DNA of 64,000 nucleotides, taken from the NCBI RefSeq assembly GCF_001507855.1, contig NZ_LGEN01000008.1:44981-108980 (forward strand). The letters are read 5' to 3'. A program made the translations under genes and the position numbers. The notes beneath the pieces were generated by a model. It made no database searches, had not been told where the DNA came from, and was given only the letters and a program-made list of their open reading frames with translations. This document shows positions 35,407 through 46,747 of this stretch, one piece after another; position 1 is the first letter of the stretch; each line of letters begins with the position of its first letter. Source of the stretch: Halomonas sp. 54_146. GTDB lineage: Bacteria > Pseudomonadota > Gammaproteobacteria > Pseudomonadales > Halomonadaceae.

Positions 35407-35560
35407 TTCAGGCAGCGCATAAATTCGGTGGCTGCCTTAGTTCGTAGCCGCCATTAACAATGAAGACCGCAAGGCCTTCACTTCTCGCGGGTCACTCCCA
35501 CGAGAACATTTTTAGCTAACCGCCCTCATTGGGGCTTCTACCCTACTCAGGAGAACGTGA

Positions 35561-35854
35561 ATGAATATCCGTCCTTTGCACGATCGTGTCATCGTCCGTC
35601 GCGTTGAAGAAGAACAGAAAACCGCAGGCGGCATCGTGCTTCCGGGCAATGCAGCAGAAAAACCGACGCGCGGCGAAATCCTTGCTGTCGGTAACGGTCG
35701 CATTCTCGAAAATGGCGATGTCCGTCCTCTCGACGTTAAAGTTGGCGATAACGTGATCTTTAAAGATGGTTACGGCGTTGAAAAGCAAAAAATCGACGGC
35801 GAAGAAGTCTTGATCATGAGCGAAGCCGATATTCTTGCGGTTATTGAAGGCTAA
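35561..35854 (+). CDS. groES: Co-chaperonin GroES
   Basis: 97-aa heptameric lid of the GroEL chamber. N-terminal [18 protein letters not shown], the mobile loop [12 protein letters not shown] (GGIVLPG upstream) and C-terminal [13 protein letters not shown] are standard. SD AGGAG precedes ATG. Followed 83 bp later by groEL. Confidence 0.98.
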   Translation: MNIRPLHDRVIVRRVEEEQKTAGGIVLPGNAAEKPTRGEILAVGNGRILENGDVRPLDVKVGDNVIFKDGYGVEKQKIDGEEVLIMSEADILAVIEG

Positions 35855-35925
35855 CAGTCGTTTCCGCTCACACTACTTTAATGAGCGTCTCGATTATTTA
35901 CTTTCACGTTTTGCATTCAATTTAG

Positions 35926-37581
<1,656 letters not shown>

Positions 37582-37634
37582 TGCACCCCTGAGCCCTCTT
37601 GCTCAAGACTGCTAGCTGTTAAAAAAGTAGTCAC

Positions 37635-37665
37635 CAACAACCCCGCCTTGTGCGGGGTTGTTGCG
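37635..37665 (+). terminator. Terminator after groEL
   Basis: CAACAACCCCGC stem, CTTGT loop, GCGGGGTTGTTG; the T-tract is interrupted (CGTTTAT). Confidence 0.8.
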
Positions 37666-37765
37666 TTTATGGATGGCTAATAGCCACCCACTACGTCCCG
37701 ACTCACCGCCTATAACGTGCTACTATCAGCGCGATTTTTATAAGGCTAAAGGGCGAAATAAACGC

Positions 37766-38500
37766 ATGTTGCAGCATATCCGTATCGTACTTGTTCAAAC
37801 CTTCCACCCAGGCAATATTGGCGCGGCGGCACGGGCGATGAAAACCATGGGGCTAACCGAGTTGGTACTGGTTAACCCGCGTATGTTCCCTGATGAAGAA
37901 GCCACACGCCTGGCAGCAGGCGCGACGGATGTGCTGGAAAACGCACGCTGTGTGAGCACACTTGAAGAAGCCGTTAACGACTGCGTTCAGGTGGTCGGTG
38001 CCAGCGCCCGCTTACGCAGCCTGCCCTTGCCCCACTTTGACGAACCCGATGAGATGGCGGCGGACGTTATTCAGAACGCTCAAACGGCACCAGTGGCATT
38101 AGTGTTTGGGCGTGAGCGTTCGGGGCTGACTAACGATGAGATTCGTTGCTGCACCCATCAGGTGAGCATTCCCGCCAACCCTGATTACGGCATTCTGAAT
38201 TTATCCCAGGCGGTGCAGATTCTTGCTTATGAGGTACACCGCGCTTGGCGTAAGGGGGAAGGTAGCGGCTTTGCTTACCAGCGCCCGCTGGAGGCAACGC
38301 CGCCGAGCCGCGAACAGTTTCTACACTTTCAGGCGCATCTGGGCCGGTTAATGCAGGATAGCGGCTTTTTAACCCAGCCCCACGCCCGCACTGAAGAGCA
38401 GCTTCAAGCGCTCTTCTCCCGCGCCCAGCCCAGCCGCAAAGAGCTTTCGCTGTTGCGAGGGCTATTAAGCGCGTTTGAAAGCCATCTGCCTAAAACTTAA
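37766..38500 (+). CDS. trmJ: tRNA (Cm32/Um32) 2'-O-methyltransferase
   Basis: 244-aa SPOUT-class enzyme methylating ribose 32 of tRNA. RIVLVQTFHPGNIGAAARAM, ALVFGRERSGLTNDEI and the trefoil-knot segment ILNLSQAVQILAYEV are conserved. The track ORF starts 36 residues earlier inside the groEL terminator, so the ATG at 37766 is preferred. Confidence 0.94.
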   Translation: MLQHIRIVLVQTFHPGNIGAAARAMKTMGLTELVLVNPRMFPDEEATRLAAGATDVLENARCVSTLEEAVNDCVQVVGASARLRSLPLPHFDEPDEMAADVIQNAQTAPVALVFGRERSGLTNDEIRCCTHQVSIPANPDYGILNLSQAVQILAYEVHRAWRKGEGSGFAYQRPLEATPPSREQFLHFQAHLGRLMQDSGFLTQPHARTEEQLQALFSRAQPSRKELSLLRGLLSAFESHLPKT

Positions 38501-38543
38501 TACGGAGCGATCTATTCTGGCGATAAAATCGGAATCAGTCTGA

Positions 38544-38660
38544 AGCGGGGGTCTTTCGCCATGGCCGGAATATGTTCCCAACAATTCCGGCATTTCCGCC
38601 ATCCATGGCGGTCAGATGGCGAAAGTAGCGCCCATGGATGGGTTCACAGCGCCCCCGCAG
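38544..38660 (-). repeat. 117-bp structured interspersed repeat, copy B
   Basis: Reverse-complement copy of 12404-12520, same length, one mismatch seen (ACCGCC versus CCCGCC). It lies between the convergent trmJ and antiporter genes, where it could also serve as a transcription barrier. Confidence 0.9.
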
Positions 38661-38697
38661 AAGACTGTTCCGATCTAAATCTAACAACAATCATGTA

Positions 38698-40041
38698 TCA
38701 AAGCATCATGGCCGCTAACCAGCCAAAGCCCACTAACGGAAGGTTGTAGTGCAGAAATGTCGGCACTACGCTGTCCCAGATATGATCGTGCTGGCGATCA
38801 ACGTTCAGGCCAGAGGTTGGCCCCAAGGTTGAGTCAGACGCAGGCGAGCCGGCATCCCCCAGCGCCGCGGCTGTGCCCACCAGCACGACAGTCGCCATGG
38901 GCGAAAAGCCAAACTGCACCGCCAAAGGCACAAAAATCGCGGCGATAATCGGAATAGTCGAAAACGATGAGCCGATACCCAGCGTAATAAACAGCCCGAC
39001 CAGCAGCATTACCAGGGCAGCCAAGCCACGGTTATCGCCGAATATCGCAAAAGCACCCGATACCAAGGCATCAATTTCGCCGGTGGTTTTCATTACCTCA
39101 GCAAAGCCCGCCGCAGAAATCATAATGAAGCCGATCAGCGCCATCATGCGCATACCGCTGGTAAACAGGTCATCCGCTTCGCGCCATTTAAAAATCCCAC
39201 CCAATGACAGCAACGCAATCCCCACCAAGCCACCCAATATCATTGAGCCGCTATACAGCTGCAGGCCTAGCGCCGCGACAATAGCCACCCCCGACATCAC
39301 CAGCCCCAGCATGTGCGGCTTAGCAGGGGTATGCCCTTCACCCACATTGGCGGCGATATCTTGAGCCTGATATTCCCGAGGGCGCCGATAGCTCCATAGC
39401 ACCGCAACCATTAGCCCGAGCGCCATGCCGCCAACCGGTATGGCCATGGCCATCGGCACCATGCCACGGGTAATCTCTAAACCTAGCGGCGCACCGGCGC
39501 TATTTAAGTTGGCCAATAAAATATCGTTTAGAAAAATCGCCCCAAAACCGACGGGCAGCAGCATATAAGGCGCTGTTAAACCAAACGTAAGTGCACACGC
39601 CACCGCCCTACGGTCCAACTGTAAGCGGTTCATCACGGTTAAAAGCGGTGGGATCAGCACCGGGATAAAAGCAATATGTACCGGTATGGCATTTTGCGAA
39701 GAGATCGCCACCAACAGCACTGCCGTTAGCAGCAACATTTTTACCCGCGCCTGATGCGCGGCAGTGGTTTCTTTACCCAGCAGGGTAATCAAGCGGTTAG
39801 CCAGCATGTCTGGCAACCCTGAGCGGGAGATCGCCACCGCGAAAGCACCCAAGGTGGCATAGGCAAGCGCCACCTGAGCACCACCGCCAACGCCTTGATT
39901 AAAGGCATCCAAGGTTTGTTCAAGTGATAAGCCACCCACTAAACCGCCCACTAACGCACCTACCACTAACGCAAACACCACCGAAACACGCGCAAGCGAC
40001 AGTGCCACCATCACCAGCACTGCAAGAATTACTGCATTCAT
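38698..40041 (-). CDS. NhaC/YuiF-like Na+/H+ antiporter-family permease
   Basis: 447-aa polytopic inner-membrane protein with about 11-12 hydrophobic segments. Resembles the Na+/H+ antiporter family including NhaC/YuiF ([79 protein letters not shown]). The substrate could be a sodium/proton exchange or an amino acid. ATG start with AGGGAT. Divergent from a GntP-type permease 206 bp away. Confidence 0.82.
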   Translation of the reverse strand: MNAVILAVLVMVALSLARVSVVFALVVGALVGGLVGGLSLEQTLDAFNQGVGGGAQVALAYATLGAFAVAISRSGLPDMLANRLITLLGKETTAAHQARVKMLLLTAVLLVAISSQNAIPVHIAFIPVLIPPLLTVMNRLQLDRRAVACALTFGLTAPYMLLPVGFGAIFLNDILLANLNSAGAPLGLEITRGMVPMAMAIPVGGMALGLMVAVLWSYRRPREYQAQDIAANVGEGHTPAKPHMLGLVMSGVAIVAALGLQLYSGSMILGGLVGIALLSLGGIFKWREADDLFTSGMRMMALIGFIMISAAGFAEVMKTTGEIDALVSGAFAIFGDNRGLAALVMLLVGLFITLGIGSSFSTIPIIAAIFVPLAVQFGFSPMATVVLVGTAAALGDAGSPASDSTLGPTSGLNVDRQHDHIWDSVVPTFLHYNLPLVGFGWLAAMML

Positions 40042-40247
40042 GGAAATCCCTAGAGCTATTAAGCGATCGTTAACGCGAAAGGAGCGGATACTAGCAGATT
40101 CCCACTATTAACCTAAGTCTAAGACACCCCTCTCAAGCATTACTACTTTAGTCGTGACTCTATTGCTGCAGCGCACAATGCTGCCTACCATCCCCATCTT
40201 TGCATATCTTTAGTACTCACTACTTTAACCTTCGCTCAGGAGCCCGC

Positions 40248-41639
40248 ATGAGTACCCTTGCCATTGTTATTTCACTACTGTTATTGATGTTTCTTGCCTA
40301 CCGCGGGATCTCGGTGCTGCTCTTGGCGCCGCTTTTGGCCATGCTCGCCGTGTTTATTTCTGGCGATGCCCCGCTTTTGCTGCCCACCTATACCGACACG
40401 TTCATGAGAGCGCTGGGTAACTACGTCATCCAGTTTTTTCCGCTGTTTTTATTAGGAGCGCTATTTGGGCAGCTAATGGCAGACTCAGGCGCGGCGCAGT
40501 CGATCGCTAACGGCATTGTTAATAAGCTTGGCACCCATCACGTGGTGCTTACCGTTGTCATCGCCTGCGCGGTGTTAACCTACGGTGGCGTGTCGCTGTT
40601 CGTGGTTGCCTTTGCGATATTTCCCATCAGCCGCGAGCTCTTTCGGCGCGCCGATGTACCCAAACGCTTGATTCCGGCCTCGATTGCGCTGGGTTCTTTT
40701 ACCTTCACCATGACCGCACTGCCCGGCACCCCTTCAATACAGAACGCCATCCCGATTCCTTATTTTGCCACCAACAGCTTCGCCGCCCCGGGGCTTGGGG
40801 TTATCGCGGGCATTATTATGCTCACTCTTGGCACGCTATATATTCAGTCGCGCGTGCGTAAAGCCGCCGCCAACGGCGAGGGGTATGGCGATGCGGATGA
40901 GCAAAAGCCTCAGTATGAGGATGTCGGCGTGGCTAATCCTCAAATGTCGCTGGGCTTAGCACTGGTGCCGCTGGTAATGGTGATTGCACTCAATGCGTTA
41001 TTCACTTACGCGGTATTTCCCTCACTGGATCTAAGCTATATCAGCGCAGCGTTTGAAGGTGTCTCCCCCAGCAGCCAGACCGGGCTTTGGGCCATTCTGA
41101 TAGCGCTACTCAGCTCATCGGCCTGGCTGGTGATCACCCGCTGGAAGCACTGGGTGGATTTAAAAGGCACTGTTAACAAAGGCAGCATTGGCTCGCTACT
41201 ACCCATCTTCAATACCGCTTCTGAAGTGGGCTACGGCGCGGTCATTGCCAGCCTTGCCGGTTTTGCCATTATCCGCGATGCGGTACTCAATATTTCCGCT
41301 AACCCGCTGGTTTCTGAGGCGGTCGCCATGAGCGTGCTTTCGGGCATTACCGGCTCCTCCTCTGGCGGGCTTTCTATTGCCCTGCAAACGCTGGGCGGTG
41401 AATATTTAGCCATGGCGCAAGCAGCAGGTATCGACCCCGAGCTAATGCACCGCGTGGCGACACTGGCCTCCGGCGGGATGGACACACTGCCCCACTCCGG
41501 CGCGGTTATTACCCTGCTCACCATTTGCGGGCTTACCCACCGCCAGTCCTACGGCCACCTCGCCATGGTGACCATTATTTTGCCACTTGCCGCACTGGTG
41601 AGCGTGATTACTCTAGGCACTTTATTTGGCAGCTTCTAA
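40248..41639 (+). CDS. GntP-family permease
   Basis: 464-aa proton symporter-like membrane protein. Recognisable GntP features are TYGGVSLFVVAFAIFPI, TMTALPGTPSIQNAIPI, GSSSGGLSIALQTLGGEY and the C-terminal LPHSGAVITLLTICGLTH. Family substrates are gluconate, other sugar acids or beta-hydroxybutyrate; there is no adjacent catabolic gene to decide. The ATG at 40248 follows CAGGAGC and is preferred to the track start at 40200. Confidence 0.88.
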   Translation: MSTLAIVISLLLLMFLAYRGISVLLLAPLLAMLAVFISGDAPLLLPTYTDTFMRALGNYVIQFFPLFLLGALFGQLMADSGAAQSIANGIVNKLGTHHVVLTVVIACAVLTYGGVSLFVVAFAIFPISRELFRRADVPKRLIPASIALGSFTFTMTALPGTPSIQNAIPIPYFATNSFAAPGLGVIAGIIMLTLGTLYIQSRVRKAAANGEGYGDADEQKPQYEDVGVANPQMSLGLALVPLVMVIALNALFTYAVFPSLDLSYISAAFEGVSPSSQTGLWAILIALLSSSAWLVITRWKHWVDLKGTVNKGSIGSLLPIFNTASEVGYGAVIASLAGFAIIRDAVLNISANPLVSEAVAMSVLSGITGSSSGGLSIALQTLGGEYLAMAQAAGIDPELMHRVATLASGGMDTLPHSGAVITLLTICGLTHRQSYGHLAMVTIILPLAALVSVITLGTLFGSF

Positions 41640-41728
41640 AAACACACATTGCGTGCGATAGTAAGCCGACTAAGGGCTAGCGGATTGAAAGCAAGCAAAC
41701 CAAGAACAAGACACCGTAAGCCAGCAAA

Positions 41729-41757
41729 ATAAAACAAAATAAAACAAAATAAATAAA
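41729..41757. repeat. 10-bp tandem repeat in leader of MFS gene
   Basis: ACAAAATAAA-type unit repeated about three times directly before the ribosome-binding site (AGAG) of the MFS gene. Confidence 0.75.
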
Positions 41758-41766
41758 GAGAACCTC

Positions 41767-42972
41767 ATGGCTATCGCTCGCCACAACGCATTGTTACTGA
41801 TTATCTTAGGCAGTTTAGTGATTTCAACAGCCATGGGGTTACGCCATGGCTTTGGGCTGTTTATGGAACCCCTAAGCAGCGACCTGGGCTGGGGGCGCGG
41901 CGTATTTGCTTTCGCGCTGGCCTTGCAAAACCTGGTGTGGGGCTTATCACAGCCCTTTACCGGCGCGCTGGCTGACCGCTTCGGTGCGGCGAAAATCATC
42001 GTTGTTGGCGGCTTACTCTACGCCTTGGGGCTTTTGTTTATGAGCCTCTCGACCTCGGTGCTAGGCATGACGGTCAGCGCTGGGCTGCTGATTGGCCTTG
42101 GCCTTTCAGGCACCACATTCTCCGTTATTTTGGGGGCCGTTGGCCGCGCTGTGGCACCTGAAAAACGCAGCATGGCGATGGGTATTGTTAGCGCCGCGGG
42201 CTCTTTTGGGCAGTTTGCGATGTTACCCGGCACCCTTGGCTTACTTGAGTGGCTCGGCTGGGCGGCAGCGCTGATGGCAATGGCAGCGATTGCGACCATT
42301 ATTATTCCCCTCGGTGCGATGCTGCGTGATAAGCCCTCTGCTAAAACTGCCGCCGATTTAAGCCTAAAAGATGCCCTTAACGAAGCAGCGGGGCAAAAAG
42401 GCTTCTGGCTGCTCTGCTTAGGTTTTTTTGTTTGCGGGTTTCAGGTGGTGTTTATTGCCGTACACCTACCCGGCTACTTGTTCGATAACGGCCTTGCCGT
42501 GCAGGTGGGCACTACGGTACTGGCGTTGGTGGGTCTGTTTAACATTGTTGGCACCTATACCGCCGGCTGGATGGGCGGAATCTGGTCTAAACCTAAGCTT
42601 TTGACCTGGCTGTATCTGATTCGTGGCGTGGTGATTACAGCGTTTGTGTTTTTGCCGCTGAGCCCGCTAAGCGCTTACGTATTCGGTATTGCCATGGGGC
42701 TGCTCTGGCTTTCTACCGTGCCGTTAACTAACGGCATAGTGGCGTCGGTATTCGGCGTTCGCCATCTTTCCATGTTAGGCGGCATTGTGTTTCTTTTTCA
42801 CCAGCTAGGCTCTTTTATGGGCGTTTGGCTGGGCGGTTATTTTTATGACTTAACCGGCCATTACGACACGGTATGGCAAATTGCCATTTTGCTCTCGGTG
42901 GTCGCGGCAGCGCTCCATTGGTTTATTAGTGAGAAACCGCTGCACACCCCACTAACCAAGGTGACCACATGA
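41767..42972 (+). CDS. Major facilitator superfamily transporter, OFA/MCT-like
   Basis: 401-aa, 12 predicted TM segments in two halves joined by the loop near residues 185-215. MGLRHGFGLFMEPLSSDLGW, LSQPFTGALADRFGAAK and PGYLFDNGLAVQVG recall the oxalate/formate (OFA) and monocarboxylate branch, suggesting an organic anion substrate. Its stop overlaps the next small ORF by 4 bp. Substrate unassigned. Confidence 0.82.
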   Translation: MAIARHNALLLIILGSLVISTAMGLRHGFGLFMEPLSSDLGWGRGVFAFALALQNLVWGLSQPFTGALADRFGAAKIIVVGGLLYALGLLFMSLSTSVLGMTVSAGLLIGLGLSGTTFSVILGAVGRAVAPEKRSMAMGIVSAAGSFGQFAMLPGTLGLLEWLGWAAALMAMAAIATIIIPLGAMLRDKPSAKTAADLSLKDALNEAAGQKGFWLLCLGFFVCGFQVVFIAVHLPGYLFDNGLAVQVGTTVLALVGLFNIVGTYTAGWMGGIWSKPKLLTWLYLIRGVVITAFVFLPLSPLSAYVFGIAMGLLWLSTVPLTNGIVASVFGVRHLSMLGGIVFLFHQLGSFMGVWLGGYFYDLTGHYDTVWQIAILLSVVAAALHWFISEKPLHTPLTKVTT

Positions 42973-43157
42973 GCGCTGCCAAAACATTCATTTCTAAAAC
43001 ATTCATTTCTAAAACATTCATTGCCAAACCATCTATTGCCAAAACGCTGGGTGCATTACTGCTTGCCGCTGCGCTTTTTGCAGGTTTGGCATTGGCTTGG
43101 TGGGGCTGGCAAAACCTAGACCCCTGGCTGCTACTCTTGGGCAGTCGGCTCTGTTGA
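42969..43157 (+). CDS. Possible small membrane protein with repeated N-terminus
   Basis: 62 aa. The ATG overlaps the MFS stop (ATGA), suggesting coupling. The N-terminus contains three 15-bp units (42981-43025) encoding KTFIS/KTFIA repeats; the rest is one or two hydrophobic segments (TLGALLLAAALFAGLALAWWGW). It overlaps the 3' end of convergent ackA by 27 bp. It may be real or a chance extension; no homologue is recalled. Confidence 0.4.
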   Translation: MSAAKTFISKTFISKTFIAKPSIAKTLGALLLAAALFAGLALAWWGWQNLDPWLLLLGSRLC

Positions 43158-44354
43158 GCCTGCCTGCAACACGTGAAGGCAATGCCAAGCGATCATTCTT
43201 GCCTCATCGGTAGGTATCACCCACGCCCCTAAGCGGCTAGAGGGCATGGTAATACAGGGCCCGTGTTGGGCATTGGCGTCGATATCCAGCTCTGCCCCCA
43301 ACCATGCACAGCGTTTGAGTACGCGCGCGCGAATGTCTGCCGCGTGTTCACCAATGCCTGCGGTAAAGACTAACTGGTCTACGCCGCCCAAATCGGCAAC
43401 AAGCCCGCCTATTTCATGGGCAATACGATGGCAATATAGCTCAATGGCCTCCTCTGCTTCGCCGGCACCACTGGCAAGCAGCACTTGCATATCACCGCTA
43501 ATCCCCGACACTCCTAGCAGCCCTGAACGCCGATAAAGCAGCTCGCTTACTTCTGCCGCGCTCATTCCCTCTTGGTCTAACAGATGCAGAACAAGGCCGG
43601 GGTCCACACTGCCGGAGCGCGTCCCCATCGGCAAACCCTCCAGGGCGCTAAAGCCCATGGTTGATGCCACACTTTGAGAATTCTGAATACCGCAAAGGCT
43701 TGCACCGTTGCCTAAATGCGCAACGATCACGCGTTCACGGGGAGCCTGCGGCGGCAAATAATCTGCCAGCACACGCTGAATATAGTCATAGGAAAGCCCA
43801 TGAAAGCCGTAACGAAGCAGGCCACGTTCGCTAAGCTCACGAGGTAGCGCATAGCGGCGAACCACTTCTGACTGCTGGGCATGAAACGCGGTATCAAAAC
43901 AGGCAATCTGAGGTATCGTGGGAAGCTGCTTTCGCAGTTGCGTTATCGGTGCCAGGCAGTATGGCTGATGCAGCGGTGCTAAAGAGCTTAACTGCTCAAG
44001 CGCCTGCACCTGCTGGGCATCCACAACAATAGGTGCCTGGAAATGACGCCCACCGTGCACAACGCGATGCCCCACCCCTGTTAGCTCAAACTCGTTTTCA
44101 TGCTTTGCTAGCCAAGCGCACAGCTGGGTAAGCGCATCGTCATGGTTGCTTGCGGGCGTCAGGCCTGCATCTACCAGCGTCTCGCCCTCACCATTACTTA
44201 ACGAAACGTGACAACGGCCGCCCCCTAAGCCTGAAAAATGCCCCGAGTAGCGCAGCTTGAGATCAGCAAGCGCAATAGACACATTACTTGCATGCGTAAA
44301 CAGGGCAAATTTGATACTTGATGAGCCGCTATTCACGACCAAAATATCACTCAT
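43131..44354 (-). CDS. ackA: Acetate kinase
   Basis: 407 aa. Interconverts acetate + ATP and acetyl phosphate. N-terminal ILVVNSGSSSIKFALF, HRVVHGG, CFDTAFH, VAHLGNGASLCGI and the C-terminal FTAGIGEHA are family signatures. Starts 3 bp after the upstream maoC-pta gene, with its SD AAGGAA inside that gene, so they form an acyl-phosphate operon. Acyl specificity might include propionate or butyrate, given the partner's domain structure. Confidence 0.95.
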   Translation of the reverse strand: MSDILVVNSGSSSIKFALFTHASNVSIALADLKLRYSGHFSGLGGGRCHVSLSNGEGETLVDAGLTPASNHDDALTQLCAWLAKHENEFELTGVGHRVVHGGRHFQAPIVVDAQQVQALEQLSSLAPLHQPYCLAPITQLRKQLPTIPQIACFDTAFHAQQSEVVRRYALPRELSERGLLRYGFHGLSYDYIQRVLADYLPPQAPRERVIVAHLGNGASLCGIQNSQSVASTMGFSALEGLPMGTRSGSVDPGLVLHLLDQEGMSAAEVSELLYRRSGLLGVSGISGDMQVLLASGAGEAEEAIELYCHRIAHEIGGLVADLGGVDQLVFTAGIGEHAADIRARVLKRCAWLGAELDIDANAQHGPCITMPSSRLGAWVIPTDEARMIAWHCLHVLQAGSTEPTAQE

Positions 44355-44357
44355 CGT

Positions 44358-45779
44358 CTATTCCTTATTCATGGCGTTTTGTTGGCGACGCTGAAAATCT
44401 ACGAAGATAAGGGCAAGGGCGCAGGAAGCCATGCGCGTTAAGGCGTCATCCGCACGGCTGGTGAGCACAATGGGAACACTGGCTCCCATCACCAAACCGG
44501 CACCGGTTGCATCAGCCAGGTGGGTTAACTGTTTCATCAAAATGTTAGCGGACTCTAAATCAGGAGCGAGCAAAATATCGGCTTTACCGGCGACCTTTGA
44601 ATGAATCCCTTTGGTTTTCGCCGCCGCCTCTGAGATAGCGTTATCAAAGGCCAGCGGGCCATCTAACGTGCCGCCCACAATTTGCCCGCGTTCCGCCATT
44701 TTGCAAAGCGCAGCGGCATCAAGCGTAGAGGCAATATTCGGGTTAATGGTTTCTACCGCCGACAACAACGCCACTTTAGGATTTTTATTGCCAAGCGCAT
44801 GGGCTAAATCAATAGCATTTTGAATAATGTCACGCTTTTGGGCTAATCCCGGCTTAATATTAATCGCGGCATCTGTCACCAGTAGCGGCCGCGGATAAGT
44901 GGGTACATCTAAGGCCATGACATGGCTAATGCAACGCTCGGTGCGCAGCCCGCCCTCTCGCTTGACCACTGCCTGCATTAGCTCATCGGTATGAAGGGCA
45001 CCTTTCATTATTGCATTCACGCGACCCGCGCGGGTAAGTTCCACGGCCTTCTCAGCCGCCGCGTGGCTATGGGGCGTGTCGATAAGCTCGAAGGCTGAAA
45101 TATCGAGTGCAAACTTTTCAGCGGCTGCCACTATTTTGCTTTTTGGCCCAACCAGCACCGGTATGATAAGGCGCTGGTGCGCCGCTTCGACCGCACCGCG
45201 TAACGAGCTTTCATCAACGGGGTGCACTACTGCCATACGAATCGGCTCGGGGTGGTCGGCGGCATGTAAGATTTCATGCAGCCTCCCGCGCTCCGCTAAA
45301 CGCACGGTCGGCATGATCGCCCTCGGCATACTGACTTTCTGAGTGGGTGCTATCACTTGGGCTTCACCCTCAATCAGCACTTCACCCTCTTGATTCTGAC
45401 AAAGGCATGCAAACGTCACCTCGTGCTTGTCACTGTTTTTTTCAGTGACTCGCACACTCACCTTAACCACATCGCCCAGGGTAATAGGTGCATTAAAACG
45501 CAGCGTTTGGCCTACATAAACGGTACCAGGCCCAGGGAGCTGAGTGCCTAACACGGTCGAAATCAGCGCGCCTCCCCACATACCATGGGCAATAACTTCA
45601 TGAAATCGTGTGCTTTTAGCGAAACCTTCATCTAAGTGCGAGGGATTAACATCGCCAGACATAATGGCAAAGAGTTTAATGTCCTCCATGGTCAAACGCT
45701 TTTCTAACCACGCCTCGTCACCCAACGCAATCTCATCGAAAGTACGGTTTTCAATAACACCATTCTCATGTTCAACCAT
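44358..45779 (-). CDS. MaoC-like hydratase / phosphate acyltransferase fusion
   Basis: 473 aa. The N-terminal MaoC (R)-enoyl-CoA hydratase-like domain (about 1-150) has SGDVNPSHLDEGFA with the catalytic Asp/His and HGMWGGAL. The C-terminal half (about 175-465) is a PTA/PTB phosphotransacylase (VGPKSKIV, VTDAAINIKPGL, KGIHSKVAGKADILLAPDL). It converts acyl-CoA to acyl phosphate for AckA. The track start at 45842 lacks an RBS; the ATG at 45779 follows GGGAG. The same fusion is known as bifunctional enoyl-CoA hydratase/phosphate acetyltransferase. Confidence 0.9.
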   Translation of the reverse strand: MVEHENGVIENRTFDEIALGDEAWLEKRLTMEDIKLFAIMSGDVNPSHLDEGFAKSTRFHEVIAHGMWGGALISTVLGTQLPGPGTVYVGQTLRFNAPITLGDVVKVSVRVTEKNSDKHEVTFACLCQNQEGEVLIEGEAQVIAPTQKVSMPRAIMPTVRLAERGRLHEILHAADHPEPIRMAVVHPVDESSLRGAVEAAHQRLIIPVLVGPKSKIVAAAEKFALDISAFELIDTPHSHAAAEKAVELTRAGRVNAIMKGALHTDELMQAVVKREGGLRTERCISHVMALDVPTYPRPLLVTDAAINIKPGLAQKRDIIQNAIDLAHALGNKNPKVALLSAVETINPNIASTLDAAALCKMAERGQIVGGTLDGPLAFDNAISEAAAKTKGIHSKVAGKADILLAPDLESANILMKQLTHLADATGAGLVMGASVPIVLTSRADDALTRMASCALALIFVDFQRRQQNAMNKE

Positions 45780-45979
45780 GGCAATACTCCCTAGTGCTTC
45801 GTTAAAAGCGTTTATGATGGCCTGCTTATAATAAGCCAGCATTGATGCTTAGATTAACCAGTCTGGATATATCGACAATGAGCAAGATCAAGTTTATTGC
45901 TAGCCACTGCTTATATACTATGGCGTTTTAGAGCGCGCCCTAACGCGCATACATACTCCCCCACAAAGCGGAAAACTCG

Positions 45980-46747
45980 ATGGGTTTTGTAGCATCGCTT
46001 GTTAACCAATCTAAAGATAGCCTTCGCGACCTTGCCCCGGTGGTATTGGTGATGGCGTTTTTTCAGCTGGTGGTAATCCGTCAGCCCCTGCCAGATTCCC
46101 TAGCCTTGATCGACCTAGTGTTAGGCTTAGTGTTTGTTGTCGCAGGCCTCACACTGTTCATTAAAGGGCTTGAGCTGGGGCTTTTCCCCTTGGGCGAAAA
46201 TCTGGCGCGTGCATTTGTCAAAAAAGGCTCGGTCACATGGCTGCTGGTATTTGCGTTTGCGCTGGGGCTTGGTTCTACCGTGGCAGAGCCTGCACTCATT
46301 GCGGTGGCTAGCCGGGCAGCGGAAGTGGTTGCCCAAGGCGGCCTGATTGACAGCAGCGTTGAGGCACAAAACAGCTTTGCCTTTGCGCTACGCATGGTGG
46401 TGGCGGTCTCGGTCGGCGCAGCCGTGGTGCTTGGTGTGGTGCGTATTTTTAAAGGTTGGCCGCTGCATTTAATTATTATTGCTGGCTACGTGATAGTGCT
46501 GTTGCTCACACTGCTCGCGCCTGCCGAAATGATCGGCATTGCCTATGATTCAGGCGGGGTAACCACCTCAACGATTACTGTACCGCTGGTAACGGCACTC
46601 GGTGTTGGGCTGGCATCATCAATAAAAGGCCGCAGCCCTATGCTTGATGGCTTTGGACTTATTGCACTGGCTTCAGTCATGCCCATTATTTTTGTCCTGC
46701 TATTTGGCATTATTGGCCTGCAGTTTCTACCGGGAGTTGCCCCATGA
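45980..46747 (+). CDS. DUF1538 membrane protein (first half of pair)
   Basis: 255 aa with about 7 membrane segments. DUF1538 signature [20 protein letters not shown] and the following [20 protein letters not shown] are repeated almost exactly in the next gene, so the two are paralogues. An additional conserved stretch is [19 protein letters not shown]. It overlaps the next gene by 4 bp. In other bacteria both halves can be one polypeptide. Substrate unknown; a transport role is inferred from topology and a PII gene in the operon. Confidence 0.85.
   Translation: MGFVASLVNQSKDSLRDLAPVVLVMAFFQLVVIRQPLPDSLALIDLVLGLVFVVAGLTLFIKGLELGLFPLGENLARAFVKKGSVTWLLVFAFALGLGSTVAEPALIAVASRAAEVVAQGGLIDSSVEAQNSFAFALRMVVAVSVGAAVVLGVVRIFKGWPLHLIIIAGYVIVLLLTLLAPAEMIGIAYDSGGVTTSTITVPLVTALGVGLASSIKGRSPMLDGFGLIALASVMPIIFVLLFGIIGLQFLPGVAP

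Noticed and set aside
35326-35560. CIRCE (HrcA) operator before groES
   Set aside because: No TTAGCACTC-N9-GAGTGCTAA match; a sigma-32 promoter is present instead.
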